Positions 7,998 to 16,604 of a stretch of DNA of 64,000 bases are shown piece by piece. The notes under the pieces are model-generated. The model saw nothing but the letters and a program-made list of their open reading frames with translations, was not told the origin of the DNA and searched no databases. The DNA lies in the NCBI GenBank assembly GCA_035308365.1, contig DATGGU010000005.1, positions 62,001 through 126,000 on the forward strand, read 5' to 3'. The position numbers and the translations under genes were made by a program. Position 1 is the stretch's first letter; every line of letters begins with the position of its first letter. Origin of the DNA: PALSA-505 sp035308365. Its GTDB lineage: Bacteria > Actinomycetota > Actinomycetes > Streptosporangiales > Streptosporangiaceae.

Positions 7998-8203
7998 GGC
8001 AAGCTGGCACGCCGGGAGGCGTACAGGTCAGCGAGGAACTCATCCAGCTCTTCGTCAGACTCCCACACGCCGGGAAAGGCCAGCTCATCGACGGAGGAAA
8101 TCGGGTGCACGCCCTGCCCGCGGACCTGCTCGTCCGCCGGCACGTGTGGATCAGGAGCCCTGTGGGGCACCGGAGTGTGCCCTGCGTCGCTGGACATTGC
8201 CAA
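7994..8203 (-). CDS. Antitoxin partner of the PIN toxin (VapB-like)
   Basis: 69 aa. The C-terminal half (SSVDELAFPGVWESDEELDE, then FLADLYASRR) matches the toxin-wrapping tail seen in actinobacterial antitoxins paired with PIN toxins. The N-terminal 35 residues are Pro/His rich and show no clear DNA-binding fold, so autorepression cannot be inferred. The gene overlaps vapC by four bases and is transcribed first. Assigned mainly by position and the acidic C-terminal motif. Confidence 0.75.
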   Translation of the reverse strand: MAMSSDAGHTPVPHRAPDPHVPADEQVRGQGVHPISSVDELAFPGVWESDEELDEFLADLYASRRASLP

Positions 8204-8652
8204 TCACCTCTCGTGTGCCATTGTCGCATCTGCCGATGCAGTTGAACTATCGAAGGAGGCTTGCGGACGTTGCGCTCCCTGAGCATGGGCAACGTGCCGA
8301 TATCAATTCGTCACTCAGGTCTTCGGGTCTCGGGTAGTCCTGGCAGATCTCCTGGTATGCCTCACCCGCAGAGGTGCTGCGGCGTGTAGAGGGCGGCGAA
8401 GAGATCGAGGTTTCAAGGACAATTGCCCGGTAGCGAAGCTCATCCCGTCTTCACGGCGCCAGCGATGGCTTCCTGGCCCTGACCACTGTTTGATGCGGCT
8501 TGAGCAGCCCTCTTACCTGCACTGCGTCATGCGGGGCTTGGTATAGCAGTTCACCGCTGGCGTCGCCCCGGCCGGATCTAGCCGCATGGTCTCGTCCTGT
8601 GGACGGCGGGGAACGCCTTGGGCGTGCCATGATCGGCTGAGAGGGGGCGCTC
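8204..8652. other. Gene-free stretch between vapB and the DNA ligase gene
   Basis: 449 bases with no supportable gene. It must hold the divergent promoters of the toxin-antitoxin pair and the ligase. Short open frames here lack ribosome binding sites and family similarity. Confidence 0.5.
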
Positions 8653-10419
8653 GTGCGGTATCTCATTGTGGCCGAGGCCTATCGTGACCTGGAGCAGGTC
8701 AGCAGCCGGCTGGCGCTGACGGAGCGGCTGGCTCTGCTGCTGGCGCAGACACCGGCTGGTCTGCTGCCGACCGTGTGTTACCTGTGCCAGGGGCTGATCG
8801 CGCCGGAGTTCGCGGGGGTGGATCTGGGTCTGGCTGAAAAGCTTGCCGTCCGCGCGGTGGCCAGCGCGGCTGGTGCAGATGCCGCGCAGGTCACCGCCTT
8901 GGTGCGGGAGGTGGGAGACCTGGGCCAGGCCGCGGAGCAGTTGCTGGCCCTTCCTGGCGACAGCGCCGGTGGCCGGGTGGCCGGCTTGGAGGTCACCGAG
9001 GTGGTGGCCACGTTGGGTGAGATTGCCGCGGCGGAGGGGGCCGGTTCGCAGGGCCGTAAGCTGGGGTTGCTGGCGGGGCTGCTGGGCCGGGCTACCCCGC
9101 TGGAGGCCCGTTACCTGCTGCGCCTGGTGACCAGGAACCTGCGGCTCGGTATCGGTACACCCACAATTTTGGATGCGCTGGCCCAGGTGCACGGGGGTGG
9201 TAAGGCTGCCCGGCCGGTGCTGGAGCGCGGTTACAACATCTGCTGTGACCTTGGCAAGGTGGCGGCCACGCTGGTGAGCGGCGGGCTGGCCGCGGTGGAA
9301 GGGCTGCGGGTTCAGCCCGGAAACCCGGTGCGGGTCATGCTGGCCCAGCGGCTGGCCGACGCCGGGGAGATCCTGGCCCGGCTGGGCGGGCGGTGCGCGG
9401 CCGAGTACAAGTATGACGGCGTCCGGGTCCAGGCGCACCGGACCGCTGACGGGACGATTGAGCTGTTCACGCGGCGGCTTGAGAAGATATCCGCCCAGTT
9501 CCCCGACGTTGTCGAGCTACTGGCCGGGCTGCGGCCGGCCGAGGCGATCCTCGAAGGGGAGGTTGTCGCATATGACGCGGCCGCAGGTGAGCTGCGGCCC
9601 TTCGGCGAGGTCATGCTGCGGCGCCGTAAGCATGGCATCGCCCAGGCCGTCAAGGACGTGCCGGTGGGCCTGTTCTGCTTCGACCTGCTGTACGCCGATG
9701 GCCAGGACCTGACCATGCTGGCGTATCCGCAACGGCGCGCCGCGCTGGAGGCGGCTCTCACCCTCTCGCCCAGGTTGCGGCTCACCACCGCTGCCGAGGT
9801 CACCGAACCGGCCGCGCTGGACGCGATGTTCGCACAGGCGGTCACCGACGGGTGCGAAGGCCTGGTGTGCAAGTCGGCCGGGCCGGATTCTGCCTACCAG
9901 GCCGGAGCGCGCGGCTGGCAGTGGATCAAACTCAAGCGAGATTACCGGACCGAGCTGTCCGACACCGTCGACCTGGTCGTCATCGGCGCGTTCGCCGGGC
10001 GTGGCCGCCGCGCCGGGGTCTATGGCGCGGTGCTGCTGGCCGCCTACGACGCCGGCGCCGACATGTTCCGCGCCGTCACCAAGTGCGGCGCCGGGTTCTC
10101 CGACGCCGACCTGGCCGCCCTGCCGGCCCGGCTGGCACCGCTGCGCAGCCCGCACAAGCCCGCCCGGGTCGATGCGCGCCAGGAGCCGGACGTCTGGTTC
10201 GAGCCGGGTCTGGTCATCGAAGTGCTCAGCGCCGAGCTGACCCTGTCCCCGAACTACACCGCCGCCTGGGGCCAGATCAACGACGACGCCGGACTGGCCA
10301 TGCGCTTCCCCCGGTTCACCGGGCGCTGGCGCGACGACAAGGCCCCCGACGACGCCACCACCACGCAAGAGCTGGCCGAACTGTTCCGCACCGCCCGCCG
10401 TAAGCCCGCCAGCGGCTAG
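8653..10419 (+). CDS. lig: ATP-dependent DNA ligase
   Basis: 588 aa from a GTG start. Three parts in family order: an N-terminal helical DNA-binding domain (about residues 1-210), the adenylation domain with nucleotidyl-accepting Lys253 in EYKYDGVRVQ, FTRRLEKIS, EGEVVAYD and LVCKSAGPD, and an OB-fold with WIKLKRDY and FPRFTGRWRDDK. The length and N-terminal domain match the archaeal/eukaryotic-type (LigB-like) ligases found in some actinobacteria. It seals nicks using ATP and is accessory to the NAD-dependent LigA. No Ku, LigD or primase is adjacent, so a role in end joining is not supported by context. Confidence 0.92.
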   Translation: MRYLIVAEAYRDLEQVSSRLALTERLALLLAQTPAGLLPTVCYLCQGLIAPEFAGVDLGLAEKLAVRAVASAAGADAAQVTALVREVGDLGQAAEQLLALPGDSAGGRVAGLEVTEVVATLGEIAAAEGAGSQGRKLGLLAGLLGRATPLEARYLLRLVTRNLRLGIGTPTILDALAQVHGGGKAARPVLERGYNICCDLGKVAATLVSGGLAAVEGLRVQPGNPVRVMLAQRLADAGEILARLGGRCAAEYKYDGVRVQAHRTADGTIELFTRRLEKISAQFPDVVELLAGLRPAEAILEGEVVAYDAAAGELRPFGEVMLRRRKHGIAQAVKDVPVGLFCFDLLYADGQDLTMLAYPQRRAALEAALTLSPRLRLTTAAEVTEPAALDAMFAQAVTDGCEGLVCKSAGPDSAYQAGARGWQWIKLKRDYRTELSDTVDLVVIGAFAGRGRRAGVYGAVLLAAYDAGADMFRAVTKCGAGFSDADLAALPARLAPLRSPHKPARVDARQEPDVWFEPGLVIEVLSAELTLSPNYTAAWGQINDDAGLAMRFPRFTGRWRDDKAPDDATTTQELAELFRTARRKPASG

Positions 10420-10610
10420 CGCCCGCCCATGGATCGGGTGGCGCAGGGCGCGGACGGAGGTGTTCAGTGCCAGTCGATGGTTCCGGTGAATTCAAGTGGG
10501 AGCGGTACCGGCGCTGGTGCGATGCGCATTCTTGCCCGGTTGGAGACGTGGAGGCGGAACCTGGTGCACAGCAGGTGGCAGAGAAGGATCGCCTGGACCG
10601 GCGCCGGGTG
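10420..10610. other. Short non-coding gap after the DNA ligase
   Basis: A frame from 10467 encodes FKWERYRRWCDAHSCP, which looks protein-like but has no family I recognise and runs antisense into the BNR gene. Possibly a decayed gene fragment. Confidence 0.3.
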
Positions 10611-12152
10611 TTATCGCGGCAGCGGGTTTGTGGTCCGGCGCTTCTGGAGTTTATTTTGGGCGTCTTTGAGCCGCTGCTTCAATCCGTCGATGTGAGCTTC
10701 GAACTGGGCTACGTTCTCGGCAGTCCGCACGATCGGGAGTTCCTGGAGTGCGAAGCCTTGCAGCAGGTTCTCGATTTCGTCTTCTAGCGTGTCCACCAGG
10801 TCTTCCCAGGATTCCCATGGGTCGAAGACTCGCGCCCAGCTCTGCCACGGCTGCAGCCCGTTCGGGCTTTCGGACCACGCCATCGCAGAAATACTGAGTT
10901 CTGGGTGGCTGTCACAGTCGAAGTAGTCGCCGAACCCGATCCGGAAGCCCGAAGACGGGCCGGCACCTGGCCATGGGCCGTTATCGGCCTCGACGGTCAC
11001 CCAGTGGTCGCTGTCGTCGTCCCTGGCGTGCCGGAGGATTGAATACCTGCTCGCTACCTGGTCGTACACCAGGCTGCCCGCTTGCAAGTCACCGAACATA
11101 TTGGACGACAGGCACGGCCACATGTGCGGGACCGCAGCCCGTACCGGATCCACGTTTACCGGAGTGCTCCAGCTTGACCCGCCGTCGCTGCTCGACGTGT
11201 ACATGGGCACCTGCTTGGCGCTGTCGATGTAGAGGACATGAAGTGTGCCGGAGCTGTCGATGGCCGCGTTGGTGCCGGGGCTCGTCAGTGCTCCCCCCTC
11301 GTAGGAGAGCGGGCCGACGATGGTGCTCTGCGGCCCGTTTCCAGGAACAACCGTTGCGGGGCCAGTCCAGGTGTTCCCTTGGTCGTGGCTTGCGTAGACT
11401 TTGATGTTGCCGTCGAGCGCGGCGTAAATAATGTAAAACGACTGCTGATCGTAGCTCACCAGGGGTGCCGTGCCTATCCCGCTGTCCGTGAAGTCGTGGA
11501 CCGTCCAGGTGTTACCACCGTCCAGTGTGTAGGCGCACGCCTCGGTGTTCAGCCGGTCGAATCCCACCAGCGCGGTGCTGCCCCGGGCGGCGACGGCGGT
11601 CTTGTCGCCATAGCCAAAATTCGCTGGCTGCCCCCAGGTGAAACCGCCATCCCGGCTGACAATGCACACGGGAGAGAGACCGCCTTGCATAGTCGTGTAG
11701 TAGCAGTTGCCGGAATCGTCAAAGGCGAGGCCCGCCCCTTCGTCGGTATTTGCCAGCGCTGTCACGGTCTGCCATGAGTTACCCGCGTCCATGCTGACGT
11801 AGGCACTGTTGGTAAACTGCTGGCCGTCAAACGTCGCCGCCCCTGCGACAATGTTGAATGGGTTCCGCGGGTTGATGGCGATGGCTGTCTCGTCGCTCCG
11901 GTCGAGACCCGGATCGCTGATTTCGGTTGCCTGGGTTGCGGTAAGGCCATAGCGGGCGCGAACGCGCCGGGCCAGCCTCTGCCGCGTGTACGGAGCGCGG
12001 GCGCCAAAGCCGGGGCGTGATCTTGCCTGATGTATGCTCAGCGCCGTGTTGCTGACCATGGCCCCGCCAGCCAGCTTTTCTGCGATTTCCTGACTTGTCA
12101 GGCTGCGTGCGAATTCCTCATTTTCGAAATGCACCGCCGGTGGTGTGCTCAT
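10611..12152 (-). CDS. BNR/Asp-box beta-propeller protein (sialidase-like fold)
   Basis: 513 aa. Five Asp-boxes are visible in order: SMDAGNSW, SRDGGFTW, TLDGGNTW, SHDQGNTW and SSDGGSSW, the mark of a sialidase-type propeller. I cannot identify the sialidase arginine triad or catalytic Tyr/Glu, so glycosidase activity is unproven. There is no signal peptide. The N-terminal 70 residues are helical and polar. The C-terminal 80 residues form a charged helical segment (DTLEDEIENLLQGF, then FEAHIDGLKQRLKDAQNKL) suited to oligomerisation. It lies in the decayed island and has no operon partner. Confidence 0.75.
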   Translation of the reverse strand: MSTPPAVHFENEEFARSLTSQEIAEKLAGGAMVSNTALSIHQARSRPGFGARAPYTRQRLARRVRARYGLTATQATEISDPGLDRSDETAIAINPRNPFNIVAGAATFDGQQFTNSAYVSMDAGNSWQTVTALANTDEGAGLAFDDSGNCYYTTMQGGLSPVCIVSRDGGFTWGQPANFGYGDKTAVAARGSTALVGFDRLNTEACAYTLDGGNTWTVHDFTDSGIGTAPLVSYDQQSFYIIYAALDGNIKVYASHDQGNTWTGPATVVPGNGPQSTIVGPLSYEGGALTSPGTNAAIDSSGTLHVLYIDSAKQVPMYTSSSDGGSSWSTPVNVDPVRAAVPHMWPCLSSNMFGDLQAGSLVYDQVASRYSILRHARDDDSDHWVTVEADNGPWPGAGPSSGFRIGFGDYFDCDSHPELSISAMAWSESPNGLQPWQSWARVFDPWESWEDLVDTLEDEIENLLQGFALQELPIVRTAENVAQFEAHIDGLKQRLKDAQNKLQKRRTTNPLPR

Positions 12153-12299
12153 GTGAGCCTTCTCTCTGAGAGCTGACGATGAGGCTGAGCCTCCGTGCGC
12201 GGGTGCCCTCCCCGAAGCTCATCCGGGGAGCGGGCCCCTGCCGAGTAGGAGGCACACCAACCGCTCCTGATGCATCTGGCCCGGCATCTTCCTCCCCAA

Positions 12300-12674
12300 T
12301 GCACCGCTCCGCTTGCGCCGAGCGGCCCGATGGTGGCCAGCTCGCCACCGCCCGCACCGAAACCGCCCGCGCACAGCTGGCCGCCGACTGGGAGCATGCC
12401 GACCTGGAATCCTCGCTGCACCAGCCGCCGTCACCGCTGCACGGCTACCGGGTAACCCAGATCAGCATCACTGTCGCGTCACCAGCCACCGGACAGCGCC
12501 TCGGCGACGTACCGTGGCCCAAAGGCAGCACACCGGTGTCCATACTGCGCGGCGGCAGACTGTGGGCCGCCGACCCCCGGCATCATCCTGCGCACCGGTG
12601 ACCGGGTCAGCCTGTTCATCCCTGCGCGGACGTTAACGGAACCGCTGAAGACCAGCTATTTCCGTCAAATATAA
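12300..12674 (+). pseudogene. C-terminal remnant of an RCK_C (TrkA-C) domain transporter or channel
   Basis: One frame encodes TVASPATGQRLGDVPWPKGS then PVSILRGG. The similarity shifts at about 12575 to another frame reading GIILRTGDRVSLFIPA and stopping at 12674. Together these are the typical RCK_C domain end of actinobacterial ClC channels or K+/H+ antiporters (G..L.D.PWP.G...V.R.G, then L..GDRVS.L.PA). Everything upstream of the domain, including all membrane helices, is missing, and there is a frameshift within it. Confidence 0.6.
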
Positions 12675-12790
12675 TTGAGGATTTAATCAGTAGCTGATTC
12701 AATTTTGAGATTTGAACTCCATTACGATGGTGGCTTACCTGTCGCGCACAGAACACCGATACGGTGGCCGCCCAGAAGCTCCCGTCCAGG

Positions 12791-13560
12791 TCAGCCCGCG
12801 GCCTGCGTGCGCTTGCCGGTGGGGAACGGCTGGGCCTTCGTCGTCTTCAGCAGCGCCACGAGCTCTGCCAGCTCGTTCTTATAGGCGGCGCGGTACTGCC
12901 GCACCGCGGCGTTGAGCGCCTGCTGATTGGAGTTCACGAGCTGCTGCTCGTAGCTGGCCTGGACGGCGAAGTAAATCCCGGCCAGGTCGGTGGACGCGGT
13001 GCAGCCCGAATCCGACACGGCCGCCGCGATCTGCGCCTGCCTGGCGCTGTTGCTTACCGGCTCGCCGGGGATGAGGTGGATTCCACCCTGCCTGCTGCCG
13101 CCGTATGTGTTCCGCAACTCCTGGAAGAACACATCATTTGGCTGGCGGACGTTCGGGTATCCCGCGGCGCTCATGCACGCCCCGGTCAGGGCGAAGTCCG
13201 ACTCGTTGGGCGCCTGCCGTTCCTGATCGTGTCGCCCGCGGTGACGTCCAGCTTCGAGATGTAGACGGCCCCGTTGCCACCCGCCGCCGACGAGCTGCTG
13301 GAGGCCGGGGACGAAGATGACGAGGACGACGGGGCGCTCGGGTACACGTCGTACTGCGTCGCCGGGTACACCACGCCGCGCATCTGAACCGACGAGGTGA
13401 GCACCTGGGAGACGACCGTGGCCGTGGTCACCGTGGCGGGTGGCGGCGCGGTGTCCGCGGCAAGCTGCTCCGGTGACTTCACGAACGAGGCGCCGATCAG
13501 CCCGCCATCAGACGAGCCTGCCGGGCACGAGCCAACTGCTGCGGCCGGTGACCGCTAGCG
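12791..13560 (-). pseudogene. Broken envelope gene(s): membrane-fusion-protein start joined to a lipoprotein-like end
   Basis: Reading the minus strand, the first part (from about 13560) encodes GLIGASFVKSPEQLAADTAP, TTATVVSQVLTSSVQMRGVV and VYISKLDVTAGDTIRNG. This resembles the N-terminus of efflux-associated membrane-fusion proteins. A frameshift near 13213 follows. The next frame encodes SDFALTGACMSAAGYPNVRQ and a helical stretch to 12791. CM.AAGYPNV is like the C-M-R-.-H-G-V-P-N motif of actinobacterial efflux-linked lipoproteins. So this is either two truncated neighbours fused by deletion or one frameshifted gene. No start codon or signal peptide survives. Confidence 0.55.
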
Positions 13561-13715
13561 CCGGCGGGGCTCGCGCTTTTCGCCGATCCGGCTTACGGTG
13601 CTTACGGGTCGTCATGCCGCACCGGCAACAGGTGATCATGGTCTGCTGCCGTCCGGCGACCGCCCGTTCGAGGGGGGATACCCGCTGGTAGGTCATCAAC
13701 CAGGAGGTATGCCGC

Positions 13716-14927
13716 ATGACCGTCCAGGATTCCCCGATCAAGTTCCCATTTCCCAGCTCGACCTCGTTGTTCCAGCCCGGATCGCAACTGCGCGCGCTCA
13801 TCGACGAGCAGCCGGTGGCGCTGGCTGAACTGCCCGACGGCAGCACCGCCTGGCTGGTGACCGGATACAACGAGACCCGCCAGGTGCTGGTCGATCAGCG
13901 GTTCTCCCGCGCGCTGGCGGCAGAGCGCGAGCGCGACCGGCCGGGCCTGGGTGCGTTCGCCGCCGGCACCATCCTTGGCATGGATCCGCCCGACCACACC
14001 CGGCTGCGCAAGCTCGTGTCCAGAGCCTTCACCGCGCGCCGGGTAGAGCAGCTACGGCCCAGGACGGCAGGTATCGTCGCCGAGCTGATCGACGATCTGG
14101 CGGCGGGCCCACGGCCAGCGGATCTGGTCAGCGGTTTCTCCCTGCCGCTGCCGGTCCGGGTGATCTGTGAGCTGCTCGGTGTGCCAGAGCAAGACCAGGG
14201 GAAGTTCCGGGACTGGTCGGACGCCCTGATGAGCAATTCGGACATCAGCATGGACGAGATCATGGCCGCGGCTCTCGCGCTGGCCGAGTACTTTGCGGGG
14301 CTGATCGCGCTGAAGCGGTCCGAGCCAGCGGACGACCTGATGACTGCGCTCATCGCCGCGCGCGACGAGGCGGACCAGCTCAGCGAGGACGAGCTCGTGA
14401 CGCTGTGCGTGACCTTGCTGGTCGGCGGGCACGAGACCACCGCAAACCAGATCAACATGTCGCTGATCACCCTGCTGGTGGCCTACCCCGGCGAACTGGC
14501 CCGGCTGCGGGCCGGCGAATCGCTGCTCCCTGACGCGATCGAGGAACTCATGCGGTTCGTCCAGCTGGGCTCCGGCGGCTTCCCGATGGGCCGGGTGGCC
14601 ACCGAGGAGATCCAGCTCGGCAGCGTCACGATCGCACCGGGTGAGATGGTCCTGCCGTTCTTCAGTGTGGCCAACCGCGACCGGTCGGAGTTCCCCGCGC
14701 CGGACCGGCTCGACCTGAGCCGGGAGCCACGCCTGCACCTGTCGTTCGGTGCCGGGGTGCATCATTGTCTCGGCGCTCAGCTCGCCCGGATGGAGCTGCA
14801 GGAGGCGTTCCGTGGCCTGCTCGGCCGGCTACCCGGGCTGCGCCTGGCCGTCCCGGTCGAGCAGCTCAAGTTCAAGGACAAGATGCTGGTCTACAGCCTG
14901 CACGACCTTCCGGTCACCTGGGACTGA
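13716..14927 (+). CDS. Cytochrome P450
   Basis: 403 aa, typical of bacterial class I P450s. The I-helix oxygen-binding motif is GGHETT, the K-helix ExxR is EELMR, and the heme loop is FGAGVHHCLGAQLAR with the thiolate ligand Cys351. The ATG follows an AGGAGG ribosome binding site at about 13701-13706. Overall it resembles the actinobacterial CYP105/CYP107 type, which hydroxylate secondary metabolites or xenobiotics. No ferredoxin gene is adjacent, so electron partners must be elsewhere. A SAM methyltransferase gene follows about 95 bases downstream. Confidence 0.93.
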   Translation: MTVQDSPIKFPFPSSTSLFQPGSQLRALIDEQPVALAELPDGSTAWLVTGYNETRQVLVDQRFSRALAAERERDRPGLGAFAAGTILGMDPPDHTRLRKLVSRAFTARRVEQLRPRTAGIVAELIDDLAAGPRPADLVSGFSLPLPVRVICELLGVPEQDQGKFRDWSDALMSNSDISMDEIMAAALALAEYFAGLIALKRSEPADDLMTALIAARDEADQLSEDELVTLCVTLLVGGHETTANQINMSLITLLVAYPGELARLRAGESLLPDAIEELMRFVQLGSGGFPMGRVATEEIQLGSVTIAPGEMVLPFFSVANRDRSEFPAPDRLDLSREPRLHLSFGAGVHHCLGAQLARMELQEAFRGLLGRLPGLRLAVPVEQLKFKDKMLVYSLHDLPVTWD

Positions 14928-14929
14928 GG

Positions 14930-14958
14930 CCGGCGTAGGGTGTCTTTCCGGCCCGAAG
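14930..14958 (-). repeat. GCCGGAAAGAC repeat, intergenic copy
   Basis: On the minus strand this reads CTTCGGGCCGGAAAGACACC followed by CTACGCCGG. It matches the 33-base unit repeated inside hemD (CTGGGCCGGAAAGACACCC, then GACGGCGGAG) with few differences. It lies just after the P450 stop codon. Confidence 0.6.
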
Positions 14959-15021
14959 GGCCACATCCTGGCCGGCCGATAGCCTGAAGGGCTTCGCTGG
15001 CAGAAGGGGCAGGAGTAAGCC

Positions 15022-15753
15022 GTGACGGACCGGGAGCTTTCGCTGGCCGAAGCGTGGGACTTGCACGCCAAGGAGTGGATCGCCTGGGCGCGGGCTCCCG
15101 GGTTCGACAGCTATGAGAAGTTCCACCGGGACATGTTCCTGCCGCTGATCCCCGCGCCAGGGCGGCTGACCGTGGACGTCGGCTGCGGTGAGGGTCGAGT
15201 GAGCCGTGACCTGCGGAATCTGGGTCACCGCGTGCTGGCCGCCGACCTCTCCCCGGCGATGAGCCGGGCGGCCGCGACGCATCCCAGCGAACCGGTGCCC
15301 GCGGTGGTGGCGGACGCGACCCGGTTGCCGCTGGCCACCGGAAGCGCCGACTGCGCCGTCGCGTTCATGAGCCTGCACGACATCGACGACATGCCGGCCG
15401 CCGTCAAGGAGATCGCCCGCGTCCTGGCCGCCGGCGGGCGCCTTGTGCTGGCGACCGTGCACCCGATCAATTCCGCCGGCGAGTTCGACGGCAAAGAGCC
15501 AGACAGCCCGTTTGTCATCAGCGGGTCATATCTGCATCCCAGCCGGAATTGCGACACGTTCAGCCGCGACGGTCTGAGCATGACGTTTAACGGCGCGCAC
15601 CGGGCGCTCCAGGATTACACCGAGGCGCTGGCCGGGGCCGGGTTCGTCATCGAGCGGCTTCGTGAACCCACCAGCAGCGACCCGGCCAAGCCGTGGATCC
15701 GTGTCCCGCTGTTCCTGCACATCGTGGCCGAGCTTCGGCGTCGAGTGGCCTAA
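15022..15753 (+). CDS. Class I SAM-dependent methyltransferase
   Basis: 243 aa. The Rossmann methyltransferase fold shows motif I VDVGCGEGRVSRDL, the acidic end of strand 2 (LAADLSPAM), motif II/III VVADATRLPLATGSADCAVA, and the post-motif EIARVLAAGGRLVLATVHPI. This is the UbiE/COQ5-like (Methyltransf_11) pattern. The substrate is unknown; the extra C-terminal region (residues 160-243) probably forms the substrate lid. GTG start behind GGGGCAGGAG. It may act with the P450 upstream, but that is only position-based. Confidence 0.88.
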   Translation: MTDRELSLAEAWDLHAKEWIAWARAPGFDSYEKFHRDMFLPLIPAPGRLTVDVGCGEGRVSRDLRNLGHRVLAADLSPAMSRAAATHPSEPVPAVVADATRLPLATGSADCAVAFMSLHDIDDMPAAVKEIARVLAAGGRLVLATVHPINSAGEFDGKEPDSPFVISGSYLHPSRNCDTFSRDGLSMTFNGAHRALQDYTEALAGAGFVIERLREPTSSDPAKPWIRVPLFLHIVAELRRRVA

Positions 15754-15840
15754 CGGCGCGGCACCACCCATTGCCATGCCCTGGTGAGCAGACCATACTG
15801 CTGCCTGGTACGTGTCGATCCACGACGGGGGAGGAAATTC

Positions 15841-16014
15841 GTGCGGTTCGACAAGCAGACAATTTTGGGCATGATTCAGGATCCGTCACAGCTCCAGCAG
15901 GCAGAGCAGCAACTGCCCGATGTCATCGATCACGAGCGGCACGGGGATCTGCTGCAGAATCTCGGGATCAACCCACAGGATCTGCTGGGCCGGTTCGGCC
16001 GGGGAGGGAACTGA
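15841..16014 (+). CDS. Small hypothetical protein
   Basis: 57 aa from GTG 15841, chosen because GGGGAGG lies about 7 bases upstream; a longer frame to 15784 has no such signal. The protein is acidic and Gln-rich (MIQDPSQLQQAEQQLPDVID, HERHGDLLQNLGINPQDLLG), probably helical, with no membrane segment. I do not recognise the family. It is one base ahead of the DUF1508 gene, with which it likely forms a two-gene unit. Confidence 0.6.
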   Translation: MRFDKQTILGMIQDPSQLQQAEQQLPDVIDHERHGDLLQNLGINPQDLLGRFGRGGN

Positions 16015-16015
16015 G

Positions 16016-16201
16016 GTGGCTGGCAAGTTCGTGCTCAAGAAGGGCGAGTCCGGCAAGTTCCATTTCAATCTTCTGGCCGGCAATGACCAGGTGATCGCGG
16101 CCAGCCAGGCGTACCACAGCAAGGAATCGGCCAAGGAGGGCATCGAGTCGGTGCGCAAGAACGCGCCTGCTGCCGTTCTCGAGGATGAGACCAGCGAGTA
16201 G
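16016..16201 (+). CDS. DUF1508 (YegP-like) protein
   Basis: 61 aa from GTG 16016 with GGGGAGGG upstream. A single YegP repeat is present: AGKFVLKKGESGKFHFNLLA, then GNDQVIAASQAYHSKESAKE and GIESVRKNAP. Family members fold into a small alpha-beta sandwich of unknown role. Some bacterial versions have two repeats; this has one. Immediately follows the preceding small gene (stop and start one base apart), suggesting cotranscription. Confidence 0.85.
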   Translation: MAGKFVLKKGESGKFHFNLLAGNDQVIAASQAYHSKESAKEGIESVRKNAPAAVLEDETSE

Positions 16202-16604
16202 CGGCCAGGCGATGAGGATCACGCCTGGGCGGCGGCCTGCCAGCGTGCGGGACCGCCGCCCAGCGTGACTTGCGACCTGCCTGACCGGCTGGAGTTACCG
16301 GCCTTGGCTGCGACGGCGCTTGATCAGCCTGATCAGGCGCCGGATCAGGAAGTACACAGCTACGGTCTCCTTTCGGCGGGCGCGGCGCACACGCGGTAGC
16401 TGCTGGAAGAATTGCCTGAAGATACGGATGGGTGGCGCGATGACAAAGGTACCGTTATCAGGCGATGCGGCCACCCCGATTGGCATGAGCACCCGCGTCA
16501 CCTCTGGCAGCGCCGGAGATTATCCGGGACGATGCTGGGCAGACATGCCGGATGCCGGACGTGCCAGGGGCGATACCGCCCAGGGGTGGAGATACGGTCG
16601 GATC
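16202..16604. other. Gene-free stretch before the MalY-like gene
   Basis: 403 bases. A 68-codon minus-strand frame (16295-16501) encodes a very basic peptide ending IRRLIRLIKRRRSQ, without a recognisable ribosome binding site; I do not call it. Otherwise nothing visible. Confidence 0.4.

Noticed and set aside
16295..16501. 68-codon basic minus-strand frame upstream of the MalY-like gene
   Set aside because: No ribosome binding site, no family similarity, and overlaps nothing informative; left uncalled.
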